From Lethocerus indicus (taxonomy: Eukaryota; Arthropoda; Insecta; Hemiptera; Belostomatidae): a stretch of 64,000 bases of DNA. The stretch is taken from the NCBI GenBank assembly GCA_019843655.1, contig JACDQD010000004.1, positions 12,214,001-12,278,000 of the forward strand, given 5' to 3'. A program made the position numbers and the translations under genes. Shown in pieces: positions 40,560-53,400 of the stretch (position 1 is its first letter; the number at the start of each line of letters is the position of its first letter). The notes under the pieces are model-generated. The model was not told the origin of the DNA, did not search any database, and worked only from the letters and a program-made list of their open reading frames with translations.

Positions 40560-40870
40560 CCCTATTCGCGGTTTGGCTAATTAATTGGGCGATATATTCT
40601 TCCCCCACGCGGCGTGTGTCGTATGAGAACTGTATTTTGTAAGGGTCGTGAAAAATGTCCGGCGAAAAAAGAGGGAACGGCTTTAAGAGGATGCCAAACC
40701 GGTCCCGTCCGCCGCTGTCCTCTTTTATGCAGGAACTGTCGTGCACATCCGCCAGTTTGCAGGACGCATCAAGTATACGCCGGTCGACCACCGGTGGTCT
40801 CCTACTTATCTATTGTCGTCCGTAGCAATTGGCTAACATCGGAACTAGACGATTGCTATAGGCCCGGTTT
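40560..40870. other. GC-richer block
   Basis: A CpG-dense block with opposed open frames (40555-40791 - and 40614-40877 +). No recognisable motif. It is a candidate conserved non-coding element only. Confidence 0.15.
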
Positions 40871-42105
40871 AAATTAGCGAAAGAAGCACCGGCCCTATTG
40901 ATCCCCCCGTCTTTGCTGTCGTCAAGTGAAAATTGTTAACTCTAAACCATCGTAACCGATTATCACCGGCTGGCATTTTAATCACAGAATAACTTGGAAT
41001 CTTCTAAAAAGGAGCATTGCGTGGTTGTACTGTCTGAACCTTTCTTAAAATAACTATAAAATTGAATCTTATTTCGTAACATATATTCCTATTTGCAATA
41101 GACGACGAGAGCAGCTAAGGTATTGGTCTAATTCAAGTTTGGCGTTCTGCTCCATAAAAACTGCTCTCCACTAAAAAATGCAGATATAAGGTTGCCGCTC
41201 TCAATACAAGTGGTGAGATGCCCATACATAATGAGATTAGGTTTGGGAGGATTATTGGAAGTGGAACACTTACATAATTCGCTGGTAGTTAGGAATCTAT
41301 TAGAATGATGCGGTCTCTAATCCTCGGTCTGGCGACTGGCCGATTATCGCTTCAAATGAAAATATGAATAGCTTCTTGAGCAGTTCGCATGATTCCATTA
41401 CACTCGGCGTAAATAATTATATTTGCGTTGAGATATATTTAATAAGTTCTTCCTCGATAACGTAGTATTTCTTCCTTACATTCCAGACAAGCTGTATTTC
41501 CGTTTGAACTAACTTCTTAAATATAAATTAATTCGACGGTATAACTCTAGGAGTTATTCTAGCCTTCGCTGTGAGTTATCTACCGTCGATAGTAGTTTAT
41601 CATATTTTGTCGGTGTACAGGATCATAAAACCTGCAAATAACTTAAACATTAAACTGTCCGTCCGTGACTACTAACGGAAATCGGCACACGTCCAGAACC
41701 GATTTTACGTTCTATGTTACCTCGATCGGCCTATTCAAAACGGTAGCCGGTGGCGGAGTTCAGCATTCGGGTCCGGTTAATATATTGACTATTATGCGAT
41801 CATTGTGGCACTTGACCGAAATAACCATGAAATTACATTTTCTACGGATCTTCCCCGTGTAACTCCTCCCGTTTCAACTAACTGAATTGACGTAGGTGGA
41901 TTTACACTTTATAATTAAGGGCAAAATCGACTGTAGAAATTGTAGAAATGTAATTATTTCGTAAGCAATAGATAAGGCATAACAGGCCAACAAAGGAGTT
42001 CAGCGGTCCGCTATTGTTTAAAATTGTTATCAGGGTTTACGGGGATTTAATCGTTTGTATTCGGTTTGAGTTAAATAGAAATTTAAGAATATCTGAAGGC
42101 TAGAC

Positions 42106-42125
42106 TTCTGGAAATATTTCCAGAA
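42106..42125. promoter_or_regulatory. Perfect 20-bp palindrome of TTCnnGAA units
   Basis: TTCTGGAAATATTTCCAGAA is a perfect palindrome containing TTCTGGAA and TTCCAGAA, followed at once by ATATTTCGGAA. TTCnnGAA is the tail-to-tail heat-shock-element arrangement and resembles STAT half-site pairs (TTCnnnGAA). Dense inverted units suggest a dimer or trimer binding site. The role is inferred. Confidence 0.45.
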
Positions 42126-42860
42126 ATATTTCGGAATCCATAGCCGACTGAGAAATAAACGACGGATACAAATTTCCCAAATCCAGTCCAACCGTCAAAT
42201 CGTGGAGATTTGAAATGCGTTCTAAGTACATGAAATAATTATATTTTGTCGGACCATTTGGGTAGCTTATGATATATGCTGTCTTTCAAATAACACTATG
42301 TATTCCAACATCCTGAACCAATCCGATACATGTTCAGATTTCATACGACCGTGGAATATTTCCCCCCCTCCTTTTCTTCTTATTAACTCCTGTAATATGT
42401 AAGGATTGTATATCCCCTTAAAATATAAGTGATATCGGCATATGAACTCTTTCTATTCATAACCAGCATTATGCAGAACCTCGATCTGATATGAGATGGT
42501 TTTTTATATTTGTCGGTAGTGTATAAATTACTGAGATCAAATGAAAATACCAAAATTGTACATATTCATTTTTTTGAAACGAGTACAATAGGACCTTATT
42601 CAATTTAATTAATAAGCACGCTCTATTTTCTGGGCTCTGTGGAACGGGGAAGGGGCTTTCAGCTCCATCCTGCAGGAACGTTCAGCTCCTGCTTTCCTGG
42701 GAGTTTAAATGTAAGCTATTAGGTGTCCCTGGGGTTATTATGAAATGGAAAAAGATATTAAGAACAACTGGATTTGGGTGCCTGGTTTTCCTGTTTCTCT
42801 AGAGATTGCTCTTCTCTTGCTTGCCGGTGAGCTGTTGTATCACGTATTCTCCTTTCACTT

Positions 42861-43050
42861 CTAGAAATTCTTGCCAAGTAATTGTATTGCCCGGTTCTCA
42901 GCAAAATCATGAATTTGAAGTTCTCTTTCCAAATCTTTTTCTAACCCATTGATGCAGTCTCAAAGCTGGACCGATGGTGAATATTCCTCCTGTGCCTGAC
43001 ATACCATCTTCTTGAGCTTGAGGTTTTCTGTGTTCTCCTTGCTTGAGCTC
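42861..43050 (-). pseudogene. Decayed coding-like relic (coiled-coil-like)
   Basis: On the minus strand, one frame reads as a charged, Leu/Glu/Lys-rich segment, for example NGLEKDLERELQIHDFAENR, broken by one internal stop near 42960 and ending at a stop at 42861-42863. A neighbouring frame continues in similar style as LEVKGEYVIQQLTGKQEK, suggesting a frameshift. The surrounding 42605-43090 is CpG-poor relative to sequence on its right, consistent with an inserted old element or a processed pseudogene. The parent protein is not recognised and the resemblance to a coiled coil could be chance. Confidence 0.3.
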
Positions 43051-45338
43051 TTGTGTTTCAATTTATGTTTCTAACTCGCTTTTCTTTTACTTACTCATTA
43101 AGTATGTTCACCTGCGCTCAAGGACCGGGCACGATTTGTTTTTTATCGGAGTTAACTACTGTGAAACCGTGCGCTGTAATTTCATGCACGGGATAATTTT
43201 GGTAGACGGTTAAAAATAAAAAGTTACGTTCCGGTTTATCGACCCATCAAGGTGAATTCGACCGGGCCAGGACGTCAGTAATGATATACTGAAGTCGCCG
43301 GTACCCATGGGCACCATACATTCGTATAAAATGAAATAAACAATACAAAACTTCTATGGCGATTTGAATCTATGAAGCTAACCGGTTGTGAAAAATTGAA
43401 CTTTCAGCGAAGCTACTGAAGAGCAGTGGGCAAGTGGCCCGAGGTCGAATAGCCTATCAGTCTAATAATGCCCGCATCTAGGGTCCCCGGCGGGAGGGTG
43501 GCTTCGCTTGCACTTTTCATCTAAGAATGAGCTTGCTAAGATCTACTCGTACTTGCGCAAAAAGGAAAATGTAATTTGAAGTTAGATCCTTGAATAGAAT
43601 AGCGGGAGACTTCTTCTTCAAGACTATTATTTTAGATCAGAGGCTTCCTTTAACCGTTTTACACCCGACACGTAGACAGGGTACATGCTGATGATTTTGA
43701 ACATTCTCTTCTTGACTACTGAGGACTTATCCTTAGGTGCCATGCAAACAGTCTCGTTTCTCATGATTCTTTATCGAGATGCAAAACCCCTTTTCAGCGT
43801 TGTTTAAAAGGGAATAAAACTAGTATATTTACTCTAAATATTTTTCAGTCTCTATTGTCGACCATTTATTAAAGGGTACCCAAATACTATTTTTGTAGGT
43901 AAAAATCTATTTTCTCACTCTCCTTGCATACAGAGTTTCTGTTTCGGTTATGTATTCATTCAATGCGACTAGATTTTGACCTCCTTTCTACGTTCGGATG
44001 CTGTTATGTTAACTTATTGTTTTCATTAATATATAAATAAGAATGAATAAAAAATAAACCGGAGTCCGCGCATGAAATTGACTAGTCCGATGGACGGTAT
44101 CAATAATTCGTTTCCACCGGTCGCATAATAGAATCCTACCATATACTAATAATGTAGGCGGTCCGTGTCGTTTATGCCCCATCAGCCGTCCTTTTTAGTC
44201 CTCGATTTTACTCCTCCCTAACTCGCTTTTAATAACTGTTCTACAGTTCAGAGTAATACTGAATAACAGGGCACAATTTTACGCTATAACTGCACATGCT
44301 TCACCTTAGCACGATGAAAATCGCGTTATTATCAATCCAAAGGACAGCGCATAATATACTTCGAAGCTCAGTGCGCTATACAAAAGTATGGATTGAAAAA
44401 TAATTCAAAAAATTAAAACACTGTAAGTAGATTTTCCGCTCGAAAGATTTCATATGTTTTGTAATATATAAAAAAACAGTTTAACTCAGATCGGCAGTTT
44501 GATTACAATTAGGTATGTAGGTAGGATTTCAGTTGTGAAATTTAAACGCTTGCAGATATATTATGCAATCCCCAAAATGTGAATGTCTCGAGTTGGAAAT
44601 TGTACGCAAATTGATAAGCAATTACACGTTTCAGTCAAATGTTATGTTCGCCATATGCCTTATTCTGTGTCTGTTAGTTTTTTTTATTAATTAATTATTA
44701 ATTTTATTAATTATTATTTTAGTTATTTTTAAATAATGTAGAATTTTAGTTACCGCCATAATCCGCTATGTACATCGGAATCACACGAGAACGTCAATTA
44801 GTAGCATTGGTAGTGGCATTTCACCTTTGGAAACTGAAAAGTACGAAATTTCTTATCATAAACTGGGTGCTGTTATTTTGATTTATTTTCGAGGAACAGA
44901 GATGGGGAGTGAATCGTGTTTATTAGAAAACGCGGCTTTCTTGAAAGCGGTTGTGGGCGAGTTTGCGGAGACCGGTTTTCACCGTAGGTGTGGTGGTTAA
45001 ATACAAAAAATAAATTATCTGCAACTCACGAATCGAACGACGATTATATACCACTTTGGCGTTTTTATTTGAGAAATCATTTTAATTTATGAAAATTTTT
45101 CTTCCCCTTTAATTATTAGTTCGGATTACGATTCGGATTTAGGCATACCAAACTTTCCTATTGAACAGATAAATTTGGCCTCCTGATAAACTCATCCAAT
45201 AATGGATTCGATGACCCATAATTGAATAAATTTTTAAAACCCACGAAAACAGTTGTAATTGATTTGTACTGATTTATTAACTATTTAAGAGTTTCATTAA
45301 AAAACATTTACATAAAATTAAAGTTCTCATCCATACAA

Positions 45339-45393
45339 CATGAACATGAAGTATAAGGATCCATGAAGTATATATCCATGAACAATAAGGATG
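45339..45393 (+). repeat. Degenerate short tandem repeat, about 17-bp unit
   Basis: A partial unit CATGAA is followed by CATGAAGTATAAGGATC, CATGAAGTATATATC and CATGAACAATAAGGATG. Three and a bit diverged copies indicate a decayed minisatellite. Confidence 0.6.
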
Positions 45394-46639
45394 TTATGAA
45401 ACAGTTTTAAAACGTCCCGCCAGCGGTTCAAGATTTCATTGGCGTACCTAATTCTCCTTTGGATTTCGATTAATACACCTTGCGTTGTAATAATTTATAA
45501 AATATAACATGAATTAAAAATACACGTGTGTATTTGACCATAACTGCAAGTTAGTCTTTGATAGCCAATTAATATGTTGTTTTGACATATTAATTTTACT
45601 AGTTGAGATTTACTATTTGTTAATGTCAGTCTAAATTAATCCCCATCTCCGAGCCTAAGGCTGTAAATTGCGTTTCCACCTTTAATTATCGATAAAACTG
45701 TTTTAATCAATTTATTGGTGCTGTGAATTATGGCACTGAAATATTACCCGACTCGTCGCTTCGGAGGTCGGCGGGTTTTTTTCACATTTCCAAATGGTGC
45801 CACACAAATTGTTACGCGAATTCTGATGTTACTCGTGTCTTATAATATGATTTGAAATAACAACGTACATGACCAGAAGAAGTACGAGACGGGAAGAGGC
45901 GAAAATAAGCCGGGATATATTTCATCCATAAACATATTTCATGTATAAGCAATGTCGCAGCATTAAAGAATAACGTACTTGAAAATGAAAAACTTCGTGA
46001 AATTGGGTTGAGAAAAATTAAACCTTACTTTATAAGGTATACATTAAGCTGAGGGATCGTTAAAGAAAGCATATAGTTTCATATCTCTGAATCAAATCCA
46101 AGATGTTATCAGGAAGCGTATAATTAAATATTCGATAATACACTATAGTATTGCTATCCCCAAGTTACTGTGACTACATTTGGGACTCTTGTTTGTAATT
46201 CTGCATTAAACGGTACCTCCTGATAAATAACAGTTCTATATCCGGCTACTTCCTACACAGAGAGTGAGAGAGAGAGTATAGGATTTCCTCTGTATCTAGT
46301 CGGTTTTGTCTCGCTGGTAATAAAATTGATAAGTCCTATAGCCGGTCTCTTTCAGTATCAGCGCTCCCTCCTCTCAATACACAAGTAACCGTTTCGCGGT
46401 TACCTGGTCCATGTTGTTTGCGCTCGAGCTCAGGCATATTCAATATGGGCAATATAGATATAGGAATCTGCCCGTAGTATAAAATTTGGAATTTATTCCA
46501 ACATTTTTAGGTATTTGCTTTTTCCCGATAGTTTATCTGTACACTCAGCATAAGAGCTAATGGAAGGCGTATTTTCAGTGGTTAAGGTAATAGCACTTAT
46601 AGGTGTCTGTAGGTTCTTTATTTTTTAAGCTAGCATAAT

Positions 46640-47400
46640 TGGTTCAAAGTTTTATTAATTATACACACCTGAAATAACAACAATATTATTTGTTTAATTT
46701 ATTTTAAGATTTTTTTCTGTTTTTCTTTTTTAATGTAATGTTTTTTACATGAAATAAACCAACGTTCTGAAATTATATGTACATTATTTTGATTATAATC
46801 TACCTAACATACTTATAAAATAAATGTCATAAATTTCTCTGCACATACCTTCAAAATGGCAGTAAAATGTGTATAATATCTTATCAAGGCAAACTATTGG
46901 AGCCGCAGTTCTAGTAAATTGCTATTTAGAAATTGTTAAGTTTTACGCATTGTTCAGGCTTGGGAAGCACAGCATTTTGGGTTGAAATAGTGTTATTTAT
47001 TATTTGTTATTTATGGTTAGTTTACTATACGTAAATATTCGTATACTCTTTCCATTCTGGTCTTTCAGCTGATATGCTCAATTTCATAAAAGGCACGCAG
47101 TTCACCATGCACCAGTAAGGATGTAGCAGTTTTCGTTCTCTTTCTTGTCGTACATATACTTGCTTCTTACTTTCTTTTCCATGTCTTCTATAATGGGACT
47201 TTATTGGGTTATACATAAATCCACTTCTAATCAATGAGAATTTGAATTACCTTGAACGCTTCAAAAGATGAGGTACAGTAATTTTATGACACCTGTACTT
47301 TTTGAAATTTGTAACTGATGATCTTTTGAAAAACAAAATACAAAAAACAAAACAAAATAGTAATAAATTCTCCGAACGTATTCAGCCTGTTCGAAATCAT
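46640..47400. repeat. CpG-poor AT-rich patch with A-rich end
   Basis: Few CpGs compared with neighbours, and an A-rich run (47331-47360) at one end that could be a decayed poly(A) tail of a + strand retro-insertion. A minus-strand open frame at 47025-47234 is Lys/Arg/Tyr-rich and unrecognised. No target-site duplication could be assigned by eye. Confidence 0.25.
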
Positions 47401-49999
47401 GGATAGATAGTTGAAAAAGTCCTTAAATAAATTTTTCTATACCGATTTAGATCCGACTATAATTTACTATCTTTGTTAAGAGCTGTTGTTATCACCGCTG
47501 ATTTATACGTACATAGTTGCTATGAAATTGGAGGTATGGACGGGTAGTTGGGAATGAGCGGATGAAATGATGAAGGGCTTGGATAGGCGTTTTGTTTTGA
47601 ACTCTGAATTCGCATAGCTGGTGCTTACTCGCGGCCTTCAAAGCGTCCACGTGTTTGGCTGTCGCCATATTTGCATGGCTGTCGTTACCCGCAGCCCACG
47701 CCATTTCAAGTTCACCACTTCATTTACCCCGCTAATTTTCCAACTTTATTGATTGGTTTTGGACGTCTTTAATTACGAATTTCAAAAATTGGCGCACTGT
47801 CGTTTTATAACCAGGTACACTGAAGTCAGTTTGTTGGAAATGATATGTATTAATACCTAATTCAATTTGAATTGTCCCGCACAAATAACACTCATTTTAT
47901 AAAATCATTGGGGTTCTGAGACTAGTTTATCCTCAAGTATTGACTTCAGATTAATGTAATGCTTGTCCATTCGTTTGTATATTAAGTAGCCCTTATGATT
48001 AAGCGTCGTTTAGTCCCTGAATCCTAGGTCGGGACGACTAATGTGTTCGATTTACGAACAACTGACTTCATGCAGATGTGTGTATCATGTTACTACTCAG
48101 TTTTATCTGTGCAGTTTTTGAGAAATATTTATTTTCAACATCATTTATGGTAAAAGCTACTAAGGAAAACATGCCAGATTTCATTCATTTGAATATTAAA
48201 TCCCTGGTCCACTCAAAACCCCGTTGTGCAGCGTTGTAGAGCGCATGGAGATCGACCCGTCCCACTTGATGTACCGTCTACAGGGATATAGGGTTTCTTA
48301 TTTTATCCAAGTTGACTTCCGAGCGTTTTATCGTCTTTTAATGTTTAAATAAACCCGGTTGTATATCCGTTGGCAGCATTTTTTTGGTTGTAATTTCGTT
48401 TTCTTCGGTTTCTTTAACGTGCCAGTTGACCCCGTCACTTTGCATCTTGCCATCCGCTCCATTTTGCTAATATTGATTTGAATAGTCCATACGCTATCCA
48501 TTACAGTCTTCTAAGCTTCGATCAGCCTTGTTTCGATGGTTTTTCTGCATTCGGAGCAGTTACGTATACGCATGAAATTGAACGAAAACTGTGGTGTTTC
48601 ATTGCCTTTATTTCGTCAGCAATTCAAAACACTCCCCGAAGGACATTATCTCTTGTATTTATTTCCTTTTTTAAAAACCACACTGGCCTTCCAGTTATTG
48701 ACACGACGCGAAGTAATTGTCGTAATTGAAGGAGACAAATTTTATTTGTTCTTGCACAAAAGCAAACCGCAGTTCTAAGTATTGAATAATTGGCATCCAT
48801 AATGTTGCGAAAAATGGCATATATTCAAATAAATTACAGATAACATATTTTTCTTCAGTGGGTCAGTTCTGAAGCCTTTATACAACATTACAGTATTCCC
48901 ATTGCAGTTTTCATGTTGTAATTCTACATTTATGCTTTATTTATAATTTATAATAAAGTAATCCAATAAATGTTTGATATACTAATAACTATATTGAATG
49001 AAAGTTGGATAATCGTTTTTATAATTATGATCATATAATTAAGAACAGAAAAAAGAACAATAAGTAACTGTTGCTATTTATCATCATGCTAATCATTGAG
49101 AAAGACCCGATTGGAAAGAACGTAGTGACAAATTCGGGAAATCACATTGATGTGAAATGGAGTGAGTCAGGTGGCGATTTACATTACATATTTATTTAAT
49201 GGAAATTTATAATTCATTTGTTCTATTTATTATTATTTATCTGTAAAATTAGGAGGGGTTGGGCGTCTCTGAATGCCTCAGATTATACCGGTGTAAACGA
49301 CAAGAGCATTTCCCTGAGAAATTAATTAATATCTGCCACCTCTGTCGCTAGACGGTTGTTCGATTCCATTAATTCACGTGCCTATACCGGAATTTACTGG
49401 CAAATGTCTTCCATAATCATCTTCAGGGTTCTTGGTTTCGTACTAAACACCTACCTTACGTAGGTCCAGATCCAAGGATCTGGAAGGAATTACAGTGGGG
49501 TGAACGCCCGAACAAAGTTCGAAAGAAAATTCCATTGTAATAAGTAATGCATAAATTTATTCTCAAAAACTGAATAACATATAATTATTTGGTAAATTAA
49601 TTTATATGAAGGAAATTTTTTACTAGCGATAACTAGTAACTAATATCAAATATTAACTAGTAATCAAAATCATTGAATAAATGTTCTTAACGTACCTGTC
49701 CTGCAATTTATTGACACTTTTATTTAATTTTGGATATAGAAAATTGTTTTTTGTGACGCTGCTTCTTATATAGATTTGGATTACGGAAATGGCCGGCGGT
49801 AAAACTAAATTTGATAGATTTCCCTTAAGAAACACTCCCTAATCGGTCATTTAGGGCTTTAAATTTTTCCTTTTACCAACCGTTGATATATATGCAGGCT
49901 GTCTCTGGAGGAGGAATCGGTAATCCTGTTAGGTTTAATTGGGCGGAGTTGGAGTCCTTTGTCTAGCTTCGGTTGGAATAATTTGCCAATTAGTATTAT

Positions 50000-50420
50000 T
50001 TGTCCAGTGAAACCTTATTGGCTTCCGGCGCTGTGAGCCCTTCCCCCTGCCGGGAGTCAACGACCGATGCCTCAGCTTCCCTTTCAATAAAGTGGAGCCC
50101 CCCTCGGCTCCTGTAATAATAACGCTGGGAAAATCCCGAAAAAAACATTTGTTTCAGCGCGTTAATTGGCTGTTCAGTTTCGTTTTCCGGAAATGTTTTT
50201 TCCCCGAGGTGTTTTGCCCCGAGTTTTAATTAGCGCAAACATATACGTCAGCGTTTGTCCAATTTTATCACTTTATCCAATAGATATTTAAATTCAAAAT
50301 ATGTGCACGAAATTGAATTCCACTGTTAATTAGGGTATTGTTTGAATCCGTTTCCATCTTTCGCGGTAAGTGGAACCGCTTGCACTTTCTGTCGCAGTTT
50401 ATTGCTAGGGGGAATGGTAA
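50000..50420. other. GC-richer block, candidate conserved non-coding element
   Basis: This is richer in G+C than its flanks and contains homeodomain-type cores (TTAATTGG near 50163, TTAATTAGCG near 50227) next to CpG-rich words. A donor-like GCG|GTAAGT near 50366 has no good acceptor close upstream. An enhancer role is conjecture. Confidence 0.2.
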
Positions 50421-53400
50421 AGGATTTGTTAGCGGTCGATTGGTCCAGAGATTCCAGATCTCATGTATAATGAGAGTAGTTGGGCGATGAGGGGAAATTG
50501 GAGCAAAATTCTGACATTGCTGACAATAATCTTACCAATCCGCGAAAGAAATACGAGTTTACTTTTCCTGTTATAATGATTACAAGTAATAATGCCATTG
50601 GATATTTATTCTCTTGGAAGTTCTGTAATACTTTAATTTAATTGGCTTTAATACTTTGCCTTTTGAAATGGCCAAAATTATTCTGTCGTCCTACCTGTTG
50701 GGAGCGTTGGCAGCGGGTGCATGATTCCTGCATCGAATTTCGCTGTCGGGTGATTTCAGTCTGTAACAAATTGATATTCTGTGATAGCCTGGTTTTATTT
50801 ATCTATCACCTGTCCGTTGATCAGATGATTATCAGGAAATTCACTTCTTACTCGAGCCACCCATTCTTACCCCTGCGGTACTCACCTGCCAGGACGTCAG
50901 TGTCCTGAATTAGTCACTTGCCTCAGCTTTAAGTGTATTTCCATGTTCGACTGGAGAATCCTATTGATTTTTTTAGTGGCCCTACAATATTCATTCGCGA
51001 CGGACCCGTTGTGTGTCATCGATGTCAACTCACCTTCCCGAGGAGAGAAGCTAAGCGGCGAACTGAATTTATGTGATAATGCTGGTCCGTTAGAGAGCAC
51101 CACAAAATGATAATCATTAATCATAATCGATAATGATAACGTATAATCATTATGCATTCTCGTCACTCGTATAGTTATCTGCCTACTAGTCGCTCGCCTG
51201 GTTCTTGGATACTATAATGGCTTTGGACGCCTGTTGAGCATCCTGTAATTACTGTACTTACGTACAGTATCCCGAAATTACCTGCCATGATAACCTTAGG
51301 AGTCGAAAGACGTTGATATATTATTTATGGTTTCTAGAGTAAATGTTTACACCATTTATATTTCTTATTCGTGTATAACATTTTCGTCTGCATTCCATGC
51401 GAATTGTGTTTTTAATAGCGCGGCGTGCTGTAGCTTCAAAAATATCTTGTAATCGTCCCAACCCCCCCCGTTTCATCGTAACACCCCGATTTTAAATACA
51501 GAACTGGGCGCTTGCTCTGTTTAGGGGCAGCCACCTGTAACCATCGGCCTAGACAGTGAAACAGAACAGTGAGATATCGGCCACAAATATAACTGCTGCC
51601 TCTGTATATTTGGCTCCCGCACATAATTATTGTACGCCCCTTATACTGTTCGTTGAATTCGGAATTTTAGTGAATAATACCGGTTATAAATACTGTTTTA
51701 AATTTTCTTAATTACAAATCAACTTTCGAAATATATTTGTATGTTTATAGTCCATTCCAGAAATCCAGAACATACCGGTTTTTTTTAATTGATATAAAAC
51801 AATAACGTATTGCACCTGTGTAATCTTATGAATTGGTTCAATAGATATTCTATCATTTCACTTATAACGTTTTAGTCTAATGATTAAATATGGAAAATGG
51901 AGCTTGCTTTTAGGAAATTACCCTCCTGTTGAACCGGTAATATCGACCTGAAAAATTATTTTTGTTCGAGATATCATTTCATTAATAATTAATCACCATT
52001 CTGTTTGTACACATTCCTCTTCCAATTTGAAATTAACCCGTTAAAAATCTGTTATTCTTATATTCAAAAACCACTATATCAAAAAGCATGAATAATTTTT
52101 AAAATTTGTTGCTTTGTATATAGCTCTTCTACAAGATCTCGTTAGTAATTGGGATATCGTTGTAACAGCTGGGAATTTAACATTGACTACCGTGATGTAA
52201 TATAAAGAATTTGATACCACTGTAGGCGCCTATTTGATTCAAGGTGTATAAATAAAATCTCAATGCCAACTGTCCCAGTGTCAAGTGCGCCCAAAATTAG
52301 GAACGCTATAAATTCGATTCAGTTATGGTTTTTTGTGTATAGCGATTCGTTTTTTGCATGTACGTCGTTTTGTAGTGAAATCATATCATTCAATTGATAC
52401 TGCTAAATTTGAATCGCCAAAACAGAAAGAATATTAACAGGAATCGAGGGACGGACAAGATAAAGGGAATTCCTATAAGCGATTTTAATCGTTTGAAGCT
52501 GTCTTAAAAAATTTTTAGTAAAATCGGGCAATAATATTGGAAGAGTGTTCGACATTTACATCGACAGTATTATGCGGCTTTGCTCAGTGACTGTGTGGTA
52601 ATAAAAACCCGTAGTAGTTCAGGTTCTTCTCCCTATAAAGAATTTTGTTATTTCTTGAATTTGTATTATCACGATTTTATTATAACATCTCTATATTTTT
52701 ATTATATTGGCATGCGCCATTTCTTCATCAACTTGTTTACACCCATTAATCGCTTAAATTGGGTATTACGCGCGTCTATAATTTTCAGTGGAATATGTTA
52801 TTACAGTAATGAATGTCCGTCAGTGGCGAACGTCTGGGGGTCCTTTCGTGTCATCCGGGAAGTCGTGCGGACTTAATGATCCCGGCTAAATAATCGTGTA
52901 GGCTAAATGATCAGTTTTACCAGGCTGATGACTTAATCGGCTACTAGATGCCTGTGTTATCGCTTTCTGTGAATTTGCAAGTTACCTTTACCATATTTGC
53001 ATCGCATCAATATACGCTTTTCTGAGTCAGGGTAAAATAACTTACATTCGGCTTTCGAATAATACCTATTCGTATAGTATTTTTCGTTCTGTAACAATGA
53101 TAGGAAGAATCCTTGCGATTTATCTTAATTATTCGAAGTTCTTATAATTTAAAATACTAATCGCGAATTTAATTACTATTGCTTTAATCGTTTTTCTATT
53201 TTCCTAAAACTAACTACTGTGATTTGGTTCGGTAATAAACGAATCTCCAGTTTTTAAGCTTTAAGTATACTCCGCCCGTATTTTCCTTGCTTTTTCGAAC
53301 CAAAAATGCAAATTGGAATTGTCATTGATGCTCAAAATGGTTCCAGTTACCTTGAAGTTTTGTCTGGCACTCACCGTTTTTTCCAGCCTCCTTTATTTCG

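Noticed and set aside
46490..46516. Ratchet-like ACATTTTTAG|GTATTT
   Set aside because: A reasonable acceptor, but GTATTT is a poor donor and there is no RS-exon donor.
47075..47115. AAGGCACGC stretch resembling the start of the miR-124 mature sequence
   Set aside because: Only the first nine bases agree and the surrounding sequence does not fold into the expected precursor hairpin.
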